Source: Bacteroidales bacterium
Lineage (GTDB): Bacteria; Bacteroidota; Bacteroidia; Bacteroidales; P3
DNA length: 64,000 bases
Assembly: GCA_017455205.1 (NCBI GenBank)
Contig: JAFTBM010000018.1
Coordinates: 42,619 to 106,618, forward strand
Direction of reading: 5' to 3'
Shown: one piece after another, positions 57,173 to 64,000 of the stretch
How the letters are laid out: every line of letters starts with the position of its first letter
How positions within the stretch are numbered: the first letter of the stretch is position 1
Position numbers and translations under genes: made by a program
The notes under the pieces: model-generated
What the model saw: only the letters and a program-made list of their open reading frames with translations
Told to the model about the DNA's origin: nothing
Database searches by the model: none

Positions 57173-58660
57173 ATGGAACAACAATTGCTAATCTACAACA
57201 CGTTAAGTCGTCAGAAAGAGCTATTCCGCCCACTAACCGAAGGCAGGGTGGGGATGTATGTGTGTGGTCCAACGGTCTACGGCGACGCACACCTCGGCCA
57301 CGCGCGGCCGGCCATCACTTTCGATGTGGTGTTCCGCTACCTGCAGCACCTCGGCTATAAGGTGCGCTATGTGCGCAATATCACCGACGTGGGACACCTC
57401 GAGCACGATGCCGACGAAGGTGAGGACAAGATAGCCAAGAAGGCTCGCCTCGAGCAGTTGGAACCTATGGAGGTGGCGCAGCACTACACCAACCGCTACC
57501 ATGTCGCAATGGAACGCCTCGGTGTGTTGCCCCCCAGCATCGAACCGCATGCCTCGGGACACATTATGGAGCAGATTGCCCTCGTGCAGCAGATACTCGA
57601 TGCCGGCTATGCCTATGTCAGCAACGGAAGCGTCTACTTCGATGTGCGCAAGTATCAGGCCGACACCCACAAATACGGGCAGCTTAGCGGCCGCGTCATC
57701 GACGAGATGCTGGCCACCACGCGCGAACTCGACGGACAGGACGAGAAGCGCTTCAGCGGCGACTTCGCCCTATGGAAGAAAGCCTCGCCCGAGCACATCA
57801 TGCGCTGGCCTTCGCCCTGGAGCGACGGATTTCCTGGCTGGCACGCCGAATGCACAGCCATGGGAGCCAAGTATCTCGGCTCGCCGTTCGACATCCACGG
57901 GGGCGGCATGGACCTCGTCTTTCCGCACCACGAGAGCGAAATTGCACAATGTGTGGCCTCCACGGGTCATGCGCCCTGCCGCTACTGGATGCACAACAAT
58001 ATGATTACCATCAACGGGCAGAAGATGGGGAAAAGCCTGGGCAATTTCATCACCCTCGACGAGTTCTTTGCAGGTAGCCACAAGGACAAGGACGGCAAGG
58101 AAATGCTCGAGCAGGCTTATTCGCCCATGACCATCCGCTTCTTCATCCTCCAGGCACACTATCGCTCCACCGTCGACTTCAGCAACGAAGCGTTGCAGGC
58201 CGCCGAGAAGGGCTATGCCAAGCTGATGGAGGCCTACAAGGCACTGGGACGCGTCGCACCGGCGAAAGAGAGCAGTGCCGACGTGTCGCAATATAAGGCA
58301 CACTGCTATGAAGCCATGAACGACGACTTCGCAACTCCGACGGTGATCAGCCACCTCTTCGAGGCTGCCAAGCTCATCAACGGGGCTGCCGACGGCAAGC
58401 AGAAACTTTCACAGGCCGACATCGACGAATTGAAGTGGGTGTTCGACACCTTCCTCTTCGACATTCTCGGCATGCAGGACGAGTCGGCCCAGGGGGGCAA
58501 TGCCGGACTGGTGGACGGCTTGATGCAGATTATCCTCGGCGTCCGTGCCACCGCCAAGGCCAATAAGGACTGGACTACCAGCGACCGCCTGCGCGACGCC
58601 CTCTCCGCCCTCGGCATCACCGTCAAGGACGGGAAGGATGGCGCCACTTACAGCCTGTAA
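57173..58660 (+). CDS. cysS: Cysteinyl-tRNA synthetase
   Basis: Charges tRNA-Cys (495 residues from this start). Class I signatures: HIGH-type [10 protein letters not shown], the zinc Cys in YVCGPTVYG, and KMSKS-type KMGKSLGN. The ATG at 57173 ([12 protein letters not shown]) is the family start and lies at a workable distance from the promoter box; an ATG nine bases earlier is possible, and the longer open frame to 57038 is not. The gene is C-rich at third positions, unlike the ribosomal genes. Confidence 0.97.
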   Translation: MEQQLLIYNTLSRQKELFRPLTEGRVGMYVCGPTVYGDAHLGHARPAITFDVVFRYLQHLGYKVRYVRNITDVGHLEHDADEGEDKIAKKARLEQLEPMEVAQHYTNRYHVAMERLGVLPPSIEPHASGHIMEQIALVQQILDAGYAYVSNGSVYFDVRKYQADTHKYGQLSGRVIDEMLATTRELDGQDEKRFSGDFALWKKASPEHIMRWPSPWSDGFPGWHAECTAMGAKYLGSPFDIHGGGMDLVFPHHESEIAQCVASTGHAPCRYWMHNNMITINGQKMGKSLGNFITLDEFFAGSHKDKDGKEMLEQAYSPMTIRFFILQAHYRSTVDFSNEALQAAEKGYAKLMEAYKALGRVAPAKESSADVSQYKAHCYEAMNDDFATPTVISHLFEAAKLINGAADGKQKLSQADIDELKWVFDTFLFDILGMQDESAQGGNAGLVDGLMQIILGVRATAKANKDWTTSDRLRDALSALGITVKDGKDGATYSL

Positions 58661-58677
58661 ATATTAAGGGGATAGTC

Positions 58678-59484
58678 ATGGGTATAACCTACGATAGCGA
58701 GACGCAGCAGTTTGTGTTCGATTTCGAACACGACGGGCAGTCCGACCTCGTTAGCCTCACAGGACACGGATACGAAGTGGAAGCCTTCGGCCACTGCTTC
58801 TACTATGGCTACGAATTCTCTGACCAAGTAGACAGCGCCGTACGAAGCGCTTTCATCAAGGAGCTGAAGTTCCCACAACGGCCACTACAAGAAAGTCCAG
58901 ACCTCACAACGTTTATAAAAAAGGCTGTCGACGACCTTAACCGCCGGATTGACCTCTACGACTACAATTTAGTGGTGATGCCCGAGTCGTCAAGCAAAAC
59001 CAATGAGTTTATGCTTCGCTACATCTATCGTTTTGCACAGCCCACGCTCTGCCACATGGAATTGGTCAAGTCGCTGCCATCCAATATTGCTTTCGATATG
59101 GATGCCTACGAAAGGCAATACCTCGACGGCTTGCTGGAGAACGGACGGCCACGCTATACTGAAGCACAGAAAGCCGAAGCAAGGAGTTCTATCGATACAA
59201 TGATGGAGCTGATACACAAGAAAGATTACTTCACCATTGCCAAAGATGTGAAGAAAAGCCGGTTCCGCCCCTACATCATGCATTTCCTTCAGTTTGCCAA
59301 TGCGGACGACGAGCGGATTTGTGCCACCATCCGCCAGCAGAATGTGCTTATCTTGGACGATGTGGCAACCAGCGGCTCCACCATCAACGAAATGCTCCGT
59401 ACGCTGCGCATACTCAACGAAGACAACGAAATCGCCATCTTCAGTCTCATCGGACGCAATGACCTGATGGCAGATGCGTATTGA
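58678..59484 (+). CDS. Phosphoribosyltransferase-fold protein
   Basis: A 268-residue protein that ends with a clear PRPP-binding motif VLILDDVATSGSTINEMLR (about 222-240), the type I phosphoribosyltransferase signature. An earlier strand and loop (YDYNLVVMPESSSKTNEFM, about 93-112) may be the pyrophosphate loop. The ~100 residues between them are an unusual helical insert. There is no ComF-type zinc finger, and I cannot assign a nucleobase. It begins 17 bp after cysS and stands between it and the restriction-modification genes. It could be a nucleotide-salvage enzyme or a signalling/defence PRTase; only the fold is supported. Confidence 0.75.
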   Translation: MGITYDSETQQFVFDFEHDGQSDLVSLTGHGYEVEAFGHCFYYGYEFSDQVDSAVRSAFIKELKFPQRPLQESPDLTTFIKKAVDDLNRRIDLYDYNLVVMPESSSKTNEFMLRYIYRFAQPTLCHMELVKSLPSNIAFDMDAYERQYLDGLLENGRPRYTEAQKAEARSSIDTMMELIHKKDYFTIAKDVKKSRFRPYIMHFLQFANADDERICATIRQQNVLILDDVATSGSTINEMLRTLRILNEDNEIAIFSLIGRNDLMADAY

Positions 59485-59775
59485 ATCATAATAGCCAACT
59501 AAACCGATAGCAAAGAAGCGATGTAAATCAACCGACATATTAAACCATAGCGTTTGCTGATATTCGGAAGTTCTAAAGTTGGCGCTTTAATAACTATCAT
59601 TGCGAATAAGTTCCGCAAACGTCTGCGCGAAGCGTAGACGGAACTTGTTAATGATAGGAGTTGCGCCAACACTCAAGAACTTGATAAGCGAAGTTTACGC
59701 TTTCTTGTTGTCAAGTGCTGACGCAACTCCTGTTCTCCGATAAGCAGCCGCGCTACAAAAACCACGCGCAGCACC
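59485..59775. other. Structured intergenic region before mod
   Basis: 291 bp without a gene. It holds two large inverted repeats that overlap (59578-59670 and 59656-59731). No TAnnTTTG promoter was found. Confidence 0.7.
59578..59731. promoter_or_regulatory. Two overlapping, mutually exclusive hairpins upstream of mod
   Basis: Hairpin 1 (59578-59670) has matched blocks GTTGGCGC/GCGCCAAC, CTATCATT/AATGATAG, AAGTTCCG/CGGAACTT and GTCTGCGC/GCGTAGAC around a GAA tip. Hairpin 2 (59656-59731) pairs AGGAGTTGCG with CGCAACTCCT and encloses further partial pairing (CACT/AGTG). The segment 59656-59670 belongs to both, so only one can form at a time. Confidence 0.65.
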
Positions 59776-61434
59776 ATGAACAAGACACGCGAAGAACTGG
59801 TTGCCGACCTGCAACGCAGGGTCAGCGACCACATCCTGGAGCCTTCCAATGCGGCTCTGCTGGAGAAACTCATCATGCAGGCCAGCGACGACAACGAAGC
59901 ACTGATGATTGCTTCGCTCGGCACCACCTACAAACGCACAGGCCTGCACTTCGACAAGCGGCTTGAACGCCCCTCCGCCGACATCCACTACCTGCGCCGC
60001 AACGAGGCCCTCTCGTTCGGCAACGACGAGAACCCGCACCGTCTCGTCATCGGCGACAACCAGCACGCCCTGCAGAATCTGCTCATCCAGTACCGCGGAC
60101 AGGTGGACGTCATCTACATCGACCCGCCCTATGGCAAAGACAGCATGGGTCAGTTTGCCGAGACCAACTACGAAAACGCCATCACGCGCGACAACCTTCT
60201 CTCCATGCTCCACCCCCGCCTGATGCTCGCCCGACAACTGCTCTCTGACAGCGGCGTCATCTTCTGCTCCATCGACGACCGCAACCAGGCCTACGTCAAG
60301 TGCCTCTTCGACGATGTGTTCGGGGAAAGGAATTTTGTGGGCACCATCATTTGGCAGTCGGCAACAGACAATAATCCCCGCCAGATTACTACAGAACACG
60401 AATATGTTATCTGCTATGCTAAAAATGTTGGCTGCCTTGAGAAATGGCAGGTGGCATCAAAGAAAGCAGAACTTATAGCTCGCAAATATGAAGAATTGAA
60501 GAAGAGCTATGGCACAACATCAGAGATACAGACGGCATTACGTTCTTGGATAAAAAAGAATGAGGACGAGTTGAGTGGCGTAACTCACTACAATAACGTT
60601 GACGACAAAGGTGTATATAGCAATTCTTCCAACTCTTCTAATACGAAGCCTGGAGGATATACTTTCGACATTATCCACCCTATCACTCACAAACCTTGTC
60701 CTAAACCCGCATTCGGTTGGAGATGGAAGGAGGAAACCTTTTTAGAGTATGCCGCACAAGGTGATATTGAGTGGGGAAAAGATGAGACAACACAGCCTCA
60801 CGTCAAAAAGAGGATAGATACTGTAACCGAACAACTAAAGAGCATTTACTATGAAGATGGACGAGCGGCGACGAAACTTCTTGAGGCAATAATGGGGAGC
60901 AAAAAAACATTCGATAATCCTAAACCCATCGCTCTAATTTCAAGACTAATTGAGTTTGCAGCATCAAACGATGCCCTTGTCCTCGACTTCTTCGCCGGCA
61001 GCGGCACCACTGGTCAGGCGGTGCTGGAACTGAACCGTCAGGATGGCGGCCGCCGCCGTTTTATCCTCTGCCAGCTGAATGAGCCGACAGCCACCACGCC
61101 CAACGGCATCGCCCACGACGTTACGGCCAAACGCCTCAAACGGGTGATGACCGGCGAGTGCTACGACGGCACGCGCGACTTTGCCTGGCTGCAGAGCCAC
61201 CAGCCCTATGGCGGCAGTCTCGAGGTGGTGGACATCGCCACCGTGGCCGACTTCAACGCCACGCCCGGACAGTCGGCCTTGGACGTGATCGACGAAACCC
61301 TCTACGGCCTGCCTTGCTTCGGCACCATGGAACAGAAAGTGAACTGGGTGGCCACCAACTTCGCCCCCACGCAGGTAGGCTGCGAAAGCGACCACGAATG
61401 GAGAGCCCGTCGGATGGAGGCCGACAACCGATGA
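59776..61434 (+). CDS. mod: Type III restriction-modification methyltransferase (Mod), beta-class N6-adenine
   Basis: Recognises the target and methylates adenine (552 residues). Motif IV DPPYG at 116-120 precedes motif I DFFAGSGTTG near 405, the beta-class order found in type III Mod proteins. The part between (about 186-396) is the target-recognition domain. Its DNA (about 60325-60965) is clearly more AT-rich than the two conserved flanks, suggesting that it was exchanged by recombination. No simple-sequence phase-variation tract was seen. Its stop overlaps the res start as ATGA. Confidence 0.93.
   Translation: MNKTREELVADLQRRVSDHILEPSNAALLEKLIMQASDDNEALMIASLGTTYKRTGLHFDKRLERPSADIHYLRRNEALSFGNDENPHRLVIGDNQHALQNLLIQYRGQVDVIYIDPPYGKDSMGQFAETNYENAITRDNLLSMLHPRLMLARQLLSDSGVIFCSIDDRNQAYVKCLFDDVFGERNFVGTIIWQSATDNNPRQITTEHEYVICYAKNVGCLEKWQVASKKAELIARKYEELKKSYGTTSEIQTALRSWIKKNEDELSGVTHYNNVDDKGVYSNSSNSSNTKPGGYTFDIIHPITHKPCPKPAFGWRWKEETFLEYAAQGDIEWGKDETTQPHVKKRIDTVTEQLKSIYYEDGRAATKLLEAIMGSKKTFDNPKPIALISRLIEFAASNDALVLDFFAGSGTTGQAVLELNRQDGGRRRFILCQLNEPTATTPNGIAHDVTAKRLKRVMTGECYDGTRDFAWLQSHQPYGGSLEVVDIATVADFNATPGQSALDVIDETLYGLPCFGTMEQKVNWVATNFAPTQVGCESDHEWRARRMEADNR
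60325..60965 (+). other. AT-rich target-recognition block inside mod
   Basis: Codons change abruptly from C/G-ending (CTC, GCC, ATC) to A/T-ending (AAA, GAA, ATA, TCT) near 60325 and change back near 60965, without breaking the frame. The block matches the place of the target-recognition domain. Confidence 0.75.
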
Positions 61435-63476
61435 CACAGGAAGCCAAGGATCTGCAACAACGAGCCGTGACCCAGCTGATGGAGAAGCTGGCACTGCGCA
61501 ACGAACTCACCTTCCGCGCCCCCACAGGCAGCGGCAAGACGAGGATGATGGCCGACATGATGGACCGCGTGCTCACTGGGAACACGGGCAGCTCGCCCGT
61601 AACACAGGCCAGCGGCCTGTGCTCCCCAGTGTTTCTCGTAAGCACCCTCTCGAAAGGAGACCTGGCCCGGCAGAACTACGAGCAGTTCCGCCGCCTCGCC
61701 TCCGACGGCACCTTCCCAGCCCTGCGGCCTTACCTGATCAACACCGAGGCGGGAAGCGAAGAACGGCTCTTCATTCCCGAAGGCTACAATGTCTATGTGC
61801 TGCCGCGCGACCTCTACAAACACGGAGGGCGGCTGATGCAGGGGGTGATGCAGGACTTCCTGATGGACACGGTGATGATCTGCGGCCACCCCGTCTACCT
61901 GATCAAGGACGAATGCCACCAGGCCACCCACAACCTCGACAACCTCGCCTCGGGCTTCTTCAGCAAGGTGATCAACTTCTCCGCCACACCCAACCTGCGG
62001 CGTGGACAGCAACCCGACGTAGAGATCACCGACGACGAGGCCGTCCGTGCCGCCCTCATCAAACATGTGGAGATGGGCTGCGACGACGACACAGTGGAAG
62101 ACGCACTGTGCAAGCTTGAGGAGATACAGCCACAATACCGCGACCTGCTGGGTGTGAACCCTTGCCTCATCATCCAGATCTCCAACAAGCAGAAAGCCGC
62201 CGAGGAACTGTCCGCCATCGAGGAACGGCTGACGCAACATCAGCAGTTGAAGTGGATGCTCATCGTGGACAAGGAGAAGGACTGCCGGACCAACGACAAG
62301 GTGGGGCGGTTGCCCGTCGGCTGCTGGAAGGACTATGCCAAGGGCAACAGCTCGACGGTGGACGTCATCGTCTTCAAGATGGTCATCAGCGAAGGCTGGG
62401 ACATTCCCCGAGCCTGCATGCTCTACCAGGTGCGCGACACCCAGAGCCGCCAGCTCGACGAGCAAGTGATGGGGCGCGTGCGGCGCAACCCACGCCTGGC
62501 CGACTACGAGCGACTCACGCCCGAGGCGCAGCAGTTGGCCACCACCGCCTGGGTGTGGGGCATCCCGCCCGAGAAGATGCGCCGCACGATGGCCGTGCGT
62601 CTCGCCAACCGCGAGGACACCCAGGCAAAGCTATGGGTGAAGACCACCATGCTGAAACCACTGACCGAACGAACAGACTTCGTCGCAGAGGAACTGCTTG
62701 GAAGCATCAAGACCGACATCACCCATTCCTCTCTCTTTACCCTCTTCGGGTCTTTACAACGTGCCGACGAGCAGGTGCGTCAGCTGTGCTACCAATATGC
62801 CGACGGGAACAGCGGCCGCTGGTGGCACTTTGCAGAGAACATCGCCAAAGTGGAGAGAGCCTACAACAGTTATATCTGCGACTACGGCCAAAGCATGGAG
62901 GTGAATGCGGAACAAGCATCGTTCCCGCTCACCTCGTTCTACACCGACAACGCCAACTATGCCACCATCGCCGACTGGGTCTGGCGCCGCCGCGACGGGC
63001 GCGACCGATTCTCGTTTGACAGCGAGGCAGAACGCGAATGGGCCGAGGTGCTGAAAGACCTCGCGCGCGATGCCGCGATGACCACTGGCGACGAAGTGCT
63101 GACCGACAACGGCGACCGCTATCTCTGGGGCAAGAACTACCTCGCGGGTTCAGCCATCCGCTTTGAATACTACCAGGCCGGCATCCATGCCTCATACCCC
63201 GACTTCGTGATGCGCGACCGGCAAGGCCGGATACACCTCTTCGAGGTGAAGAGCGTCAATGTGGCGCAGGGGGCGTTGTTCGACACCGAAGAATACAAGG
63301 AGAAGGTACGCACGCTGAAAGAGTGCTACCGCCACTGTTCGCGGCTCACAGGCCAGTTGTTCTACCTCCCGGTGCTGCGGGGCGACGAATGGCAGATCAC
63401 CCGCCTGGCCGACGGCGAAGAGGCTCTCCTCACCAAGGAAGCCTTCGTCGCCTCGCTGCATGAGCCTCCCCAGTAG
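61431..63476 (+). CDS. res: Type III restriction subunit (Res): helicase plus nuclease
   Basis: Cuts DNA together with Mod (681 residues from this start, shorter than classical ~900-residue Res proteins). Superfamily 2 motifs: Walker A PTGSGKT (31-37), Ia STLSKGDLARQNYEQF, II DECHQ (about 160), III SATPN (about 184), VI QVMGRVRRNPR (about 345). The C-terminal nuclease site is YPDFVM...HLFEVKS (about 589-607), a PD-(D/E)xK pattern. The ATG at 61431 overlaps the mod stop; upstream residues in this frame are a mod shadow. Residues 48-67 come from a palindromic insert. Confidence 0.92.
   Translation: MTQEAKDLQQRAVTQLMEKLALRNELTFRAPTGSGKTRMMADMMDRVLTGNTGSSPVTQASGLCSPVFLVSTLSKGDLARQNYEQFRRLASDGTFPALRPYLINTEAGSEERLFIPEGYNVYVLPRDLYKHGGRLMQGVMQDFLMDTVMICGHPVYLIKDECHQATHNLDNLASGFFSKVINFSATPNLRRGQQPDVEITDDEAVRAALIKHVEMGCDDDTVEDALCKLEEIQPQYRDLLGVNPCLIIQISNKQKAAEELSAIEERLTQHQQLKWMLIVDKEKDCRTNDKVGRLPVGCWKDYAKGNSSTVDVIVFKMVISEGWDIPRACMLYQVRDTQSRQLDEQVMGRVRRNPRLADYERLTPEAQQLATTAWVWGIPPEKMRRTMAVRLANREDTQAKLWVKTTMLKPLTERTDFVAEELLGSIKTDITHSSLFTLFGSLQRADEQVRQLCYQYADGNSGRWWHFAENIAKVERAYNSYICDYGQSMEVNAEQASFPLTSFYTDNANYATIADWVWRRRDGRDRFSFDSEAEREWAEVLKDLARDAAMTTGDEVLTDNGDRYLWGKNYLAGSAIRFEYYQAGIHASYPDFVMRDRQGRIHLFEVKSVNVAQGALFDTEEYKEKVRTLKECYRHCSRLTGQLFYLPVLRGDEWQITRLADGEEALLTKEAFVASLHEPPQ
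61574..61631 (+). repeat. In-frame palindromic insert with three stems inside res
   Basis: Outer stem CACTGGG (61574-61580) / CCCAGTG (61625-61631) encloses two hairpins: ACGGGC-AGCTC-GCCCGT (61584-61600) and ACAGGCC-AGC-GGCCTGT (61604-61620). Together they could form a three-way junction. The segment is read through in frame as about 17 residues (N-T-G-S-S-P-V-T-Q-A-S-G-L-C) between the Walker A helix and motif Ia. Confidence 0.8.
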
Positions 63477-64000
63477 GCCGATTACCCCTTTGACCCTCCA
63501 TGCCCTCACCTCACATCTTTCCTTCCTCCTCCCTAACTCCACATTCCCTCCTCCCAAGCTCCTCCTATCCCTCTTCCTAACCCCTCTTTTGAGTCCTCCC
63601 TTTCGCAGCTGTTTTCTCGGGTTTTCGGCCAGCCACTTCTCCCGTGTTTACTCCGTGCTTGGTTCGTGTATGGTCCGTGTTAACTCCGACTCCACTCGGA
63701 GGTGACACGGACCTGACACGGAGTTGACACGGAGTTGACACGGACCAAGTCCTAATTGAGAATTGAAAATTGAGAGTTGAAAATTGAGGCGCGTACTCCT
63801 ATGATTTGTTGATTTAGGTTGCCACTTTGGCGTCCTGCGACTGGTTTCAGTTGACGGGTTAAGAAGCTGTTTAAATTTGATTGATGAATTTTATTATGCA
63901 TAAAAGCGAGCAGATTTTTCTTCTTTTTGATGGCGCAATGGGGTTCCATTGTAACGGAAAAAAGAAGGGAAAGATGCCGTTTTTATGCTTTAAGAAAAAC
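63477..64000. other. Intergenic region at the end of the window
   Basis: No credible gene in 524 bp. It holds a pyrimidine-rich tract (63483-63600), a complete 11-bp array with its AT-rich end (63641-63788), and an AT-rich remainder to the edge in which I recognise nothing. The next gene must start outside the window. Confidence 0.7.
63641..63788. repeat. Dispersed palindromic array, complete copy (4 + 4 units of 11 bp)
   Basis: Four units of the TCCGTGnnnnn type (63641-63684), centre TCCGACTCCACTCGGA (63685-63700), four units GGTGACACGGA, CCTGACACGGA and twice GTTGACACGGA (63701-63744), then CCAAGTCCT (63745-63753) and an AT-rich run of AATTGAGAATTG type to about 63788. Read in reverse complement, the GACACGGA arm and the AT-rich end match the left half of the copy at 3901-4063 almost base for base. 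Confidence 0.9.

Noticed and set aside
60640-60660. Phase-variable repeat in mod (short AACTCTTCT-like duplication)
   Set aside because: Only about two imperfect units that encode NSSNSSN; too short and not a frame-shifting tract.
63752-63949. Open frame of 65 codons on the minus strand with the tail SIFNSQFSILN
   Set aside because: Same repeat artefact as at 3.9 kb; no start signal.
63860-63980. Possible insertion-sequence end in the AT-rich terminal part (AAGCTGTTTAAATTT)
   Set aside because: It looks vaguely like ends of Bacteroidales mobile elements but no inverted partner, target duplication or transposase is in the window.

Overview
The window is a stretch of chromosome from a member of the Bacteroidota, most likely order Bacteroidales. 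Supporting signs seen here are Bacteroidota-type promoters (a TAnnTTTG -7 box with a TTTG/TTGG -33 box), a large secreted protein with a type IX secretion C-terminal sorting domain, a LysM/periplasmic-binding protein next to guaA, a PyrDB/PyrK dihydroorotate dehydrogenase pair, the acpP-fabF-rnc order, and a str/S10/spc/alpha ribosomal cluster without tuf. I cannot name the genus. No rRNA, tRNA, CRISPR array, integrase or complete insertion sequence was seen.

Layout. 0-6.7 kb: the end of an outer-membrane beta-barrel protein, then on the minus strand acpP-fabF-rnc, and a separate minus-strand set pyrK-pyrD-sugar kinase. 6.7-11.5 kb: a 1604-residue repeat-rich T9SS surface protein, stopping 33 bp before the chosen pyrK start. 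12.2-30.6 kb: one unbroken plus-strand run of 31 genes from rpsL to rplQ (ribosomal proteins, EF-G, SecY, Map, IF-1, L36, RpoA), with a promoter before rpsL and a strong terminator after rplQ. 31.3-38.4 kb, plus strand: PpiD-like chaperone, terminator, then M23-like protein, dxr, rseP and an LptF/G permease, all envelope biogenesis. 38.4-50.7 kb, minus strand: recJ, nrdJ, uvrD/pcrA, dtd, and a tight mrdA-rodA-clpX set. 51.1-56.9 kb: a stand-alone NAD(P)HX dehydratase (plus), then minus-strand guaA, LysM/binding protein, lpxC and lpxA. 57.2-63.5 kb, plus strand: cysS, a phosphoribosyltransferase and a type III restriction-modification pair (mod, res).

The genes are mostly housekeeping and are packed into operons; many neighbours overlap by ATGA. 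The accessory parts are the surface protein, the phosphoribosyltransferase/restriction region, and a set of intergenic repeats.

The most unusual signal is that repeat set. Two complete copies (3.9 and 63.6 kb) consist of four 11-bp direct repeats, a 16-bp palindromic or near-palindromic centre, and four inverted 11-bp repeats. There is a half copy at 50.9 kb and a divergent copy at 30.9 kb. A fifth array at 11.7 kb has the same 4+4 x 11-bp plan with an unrelated sequence. All five lie at operon boundaries. Other structured oddities are an in-frame three-stem palindromic insert inside res, two overlapping and mutually exclusive hairpins in front of mod, and an AT-rich target-recognition block swapped into the otherwise GC-rich mod gene.
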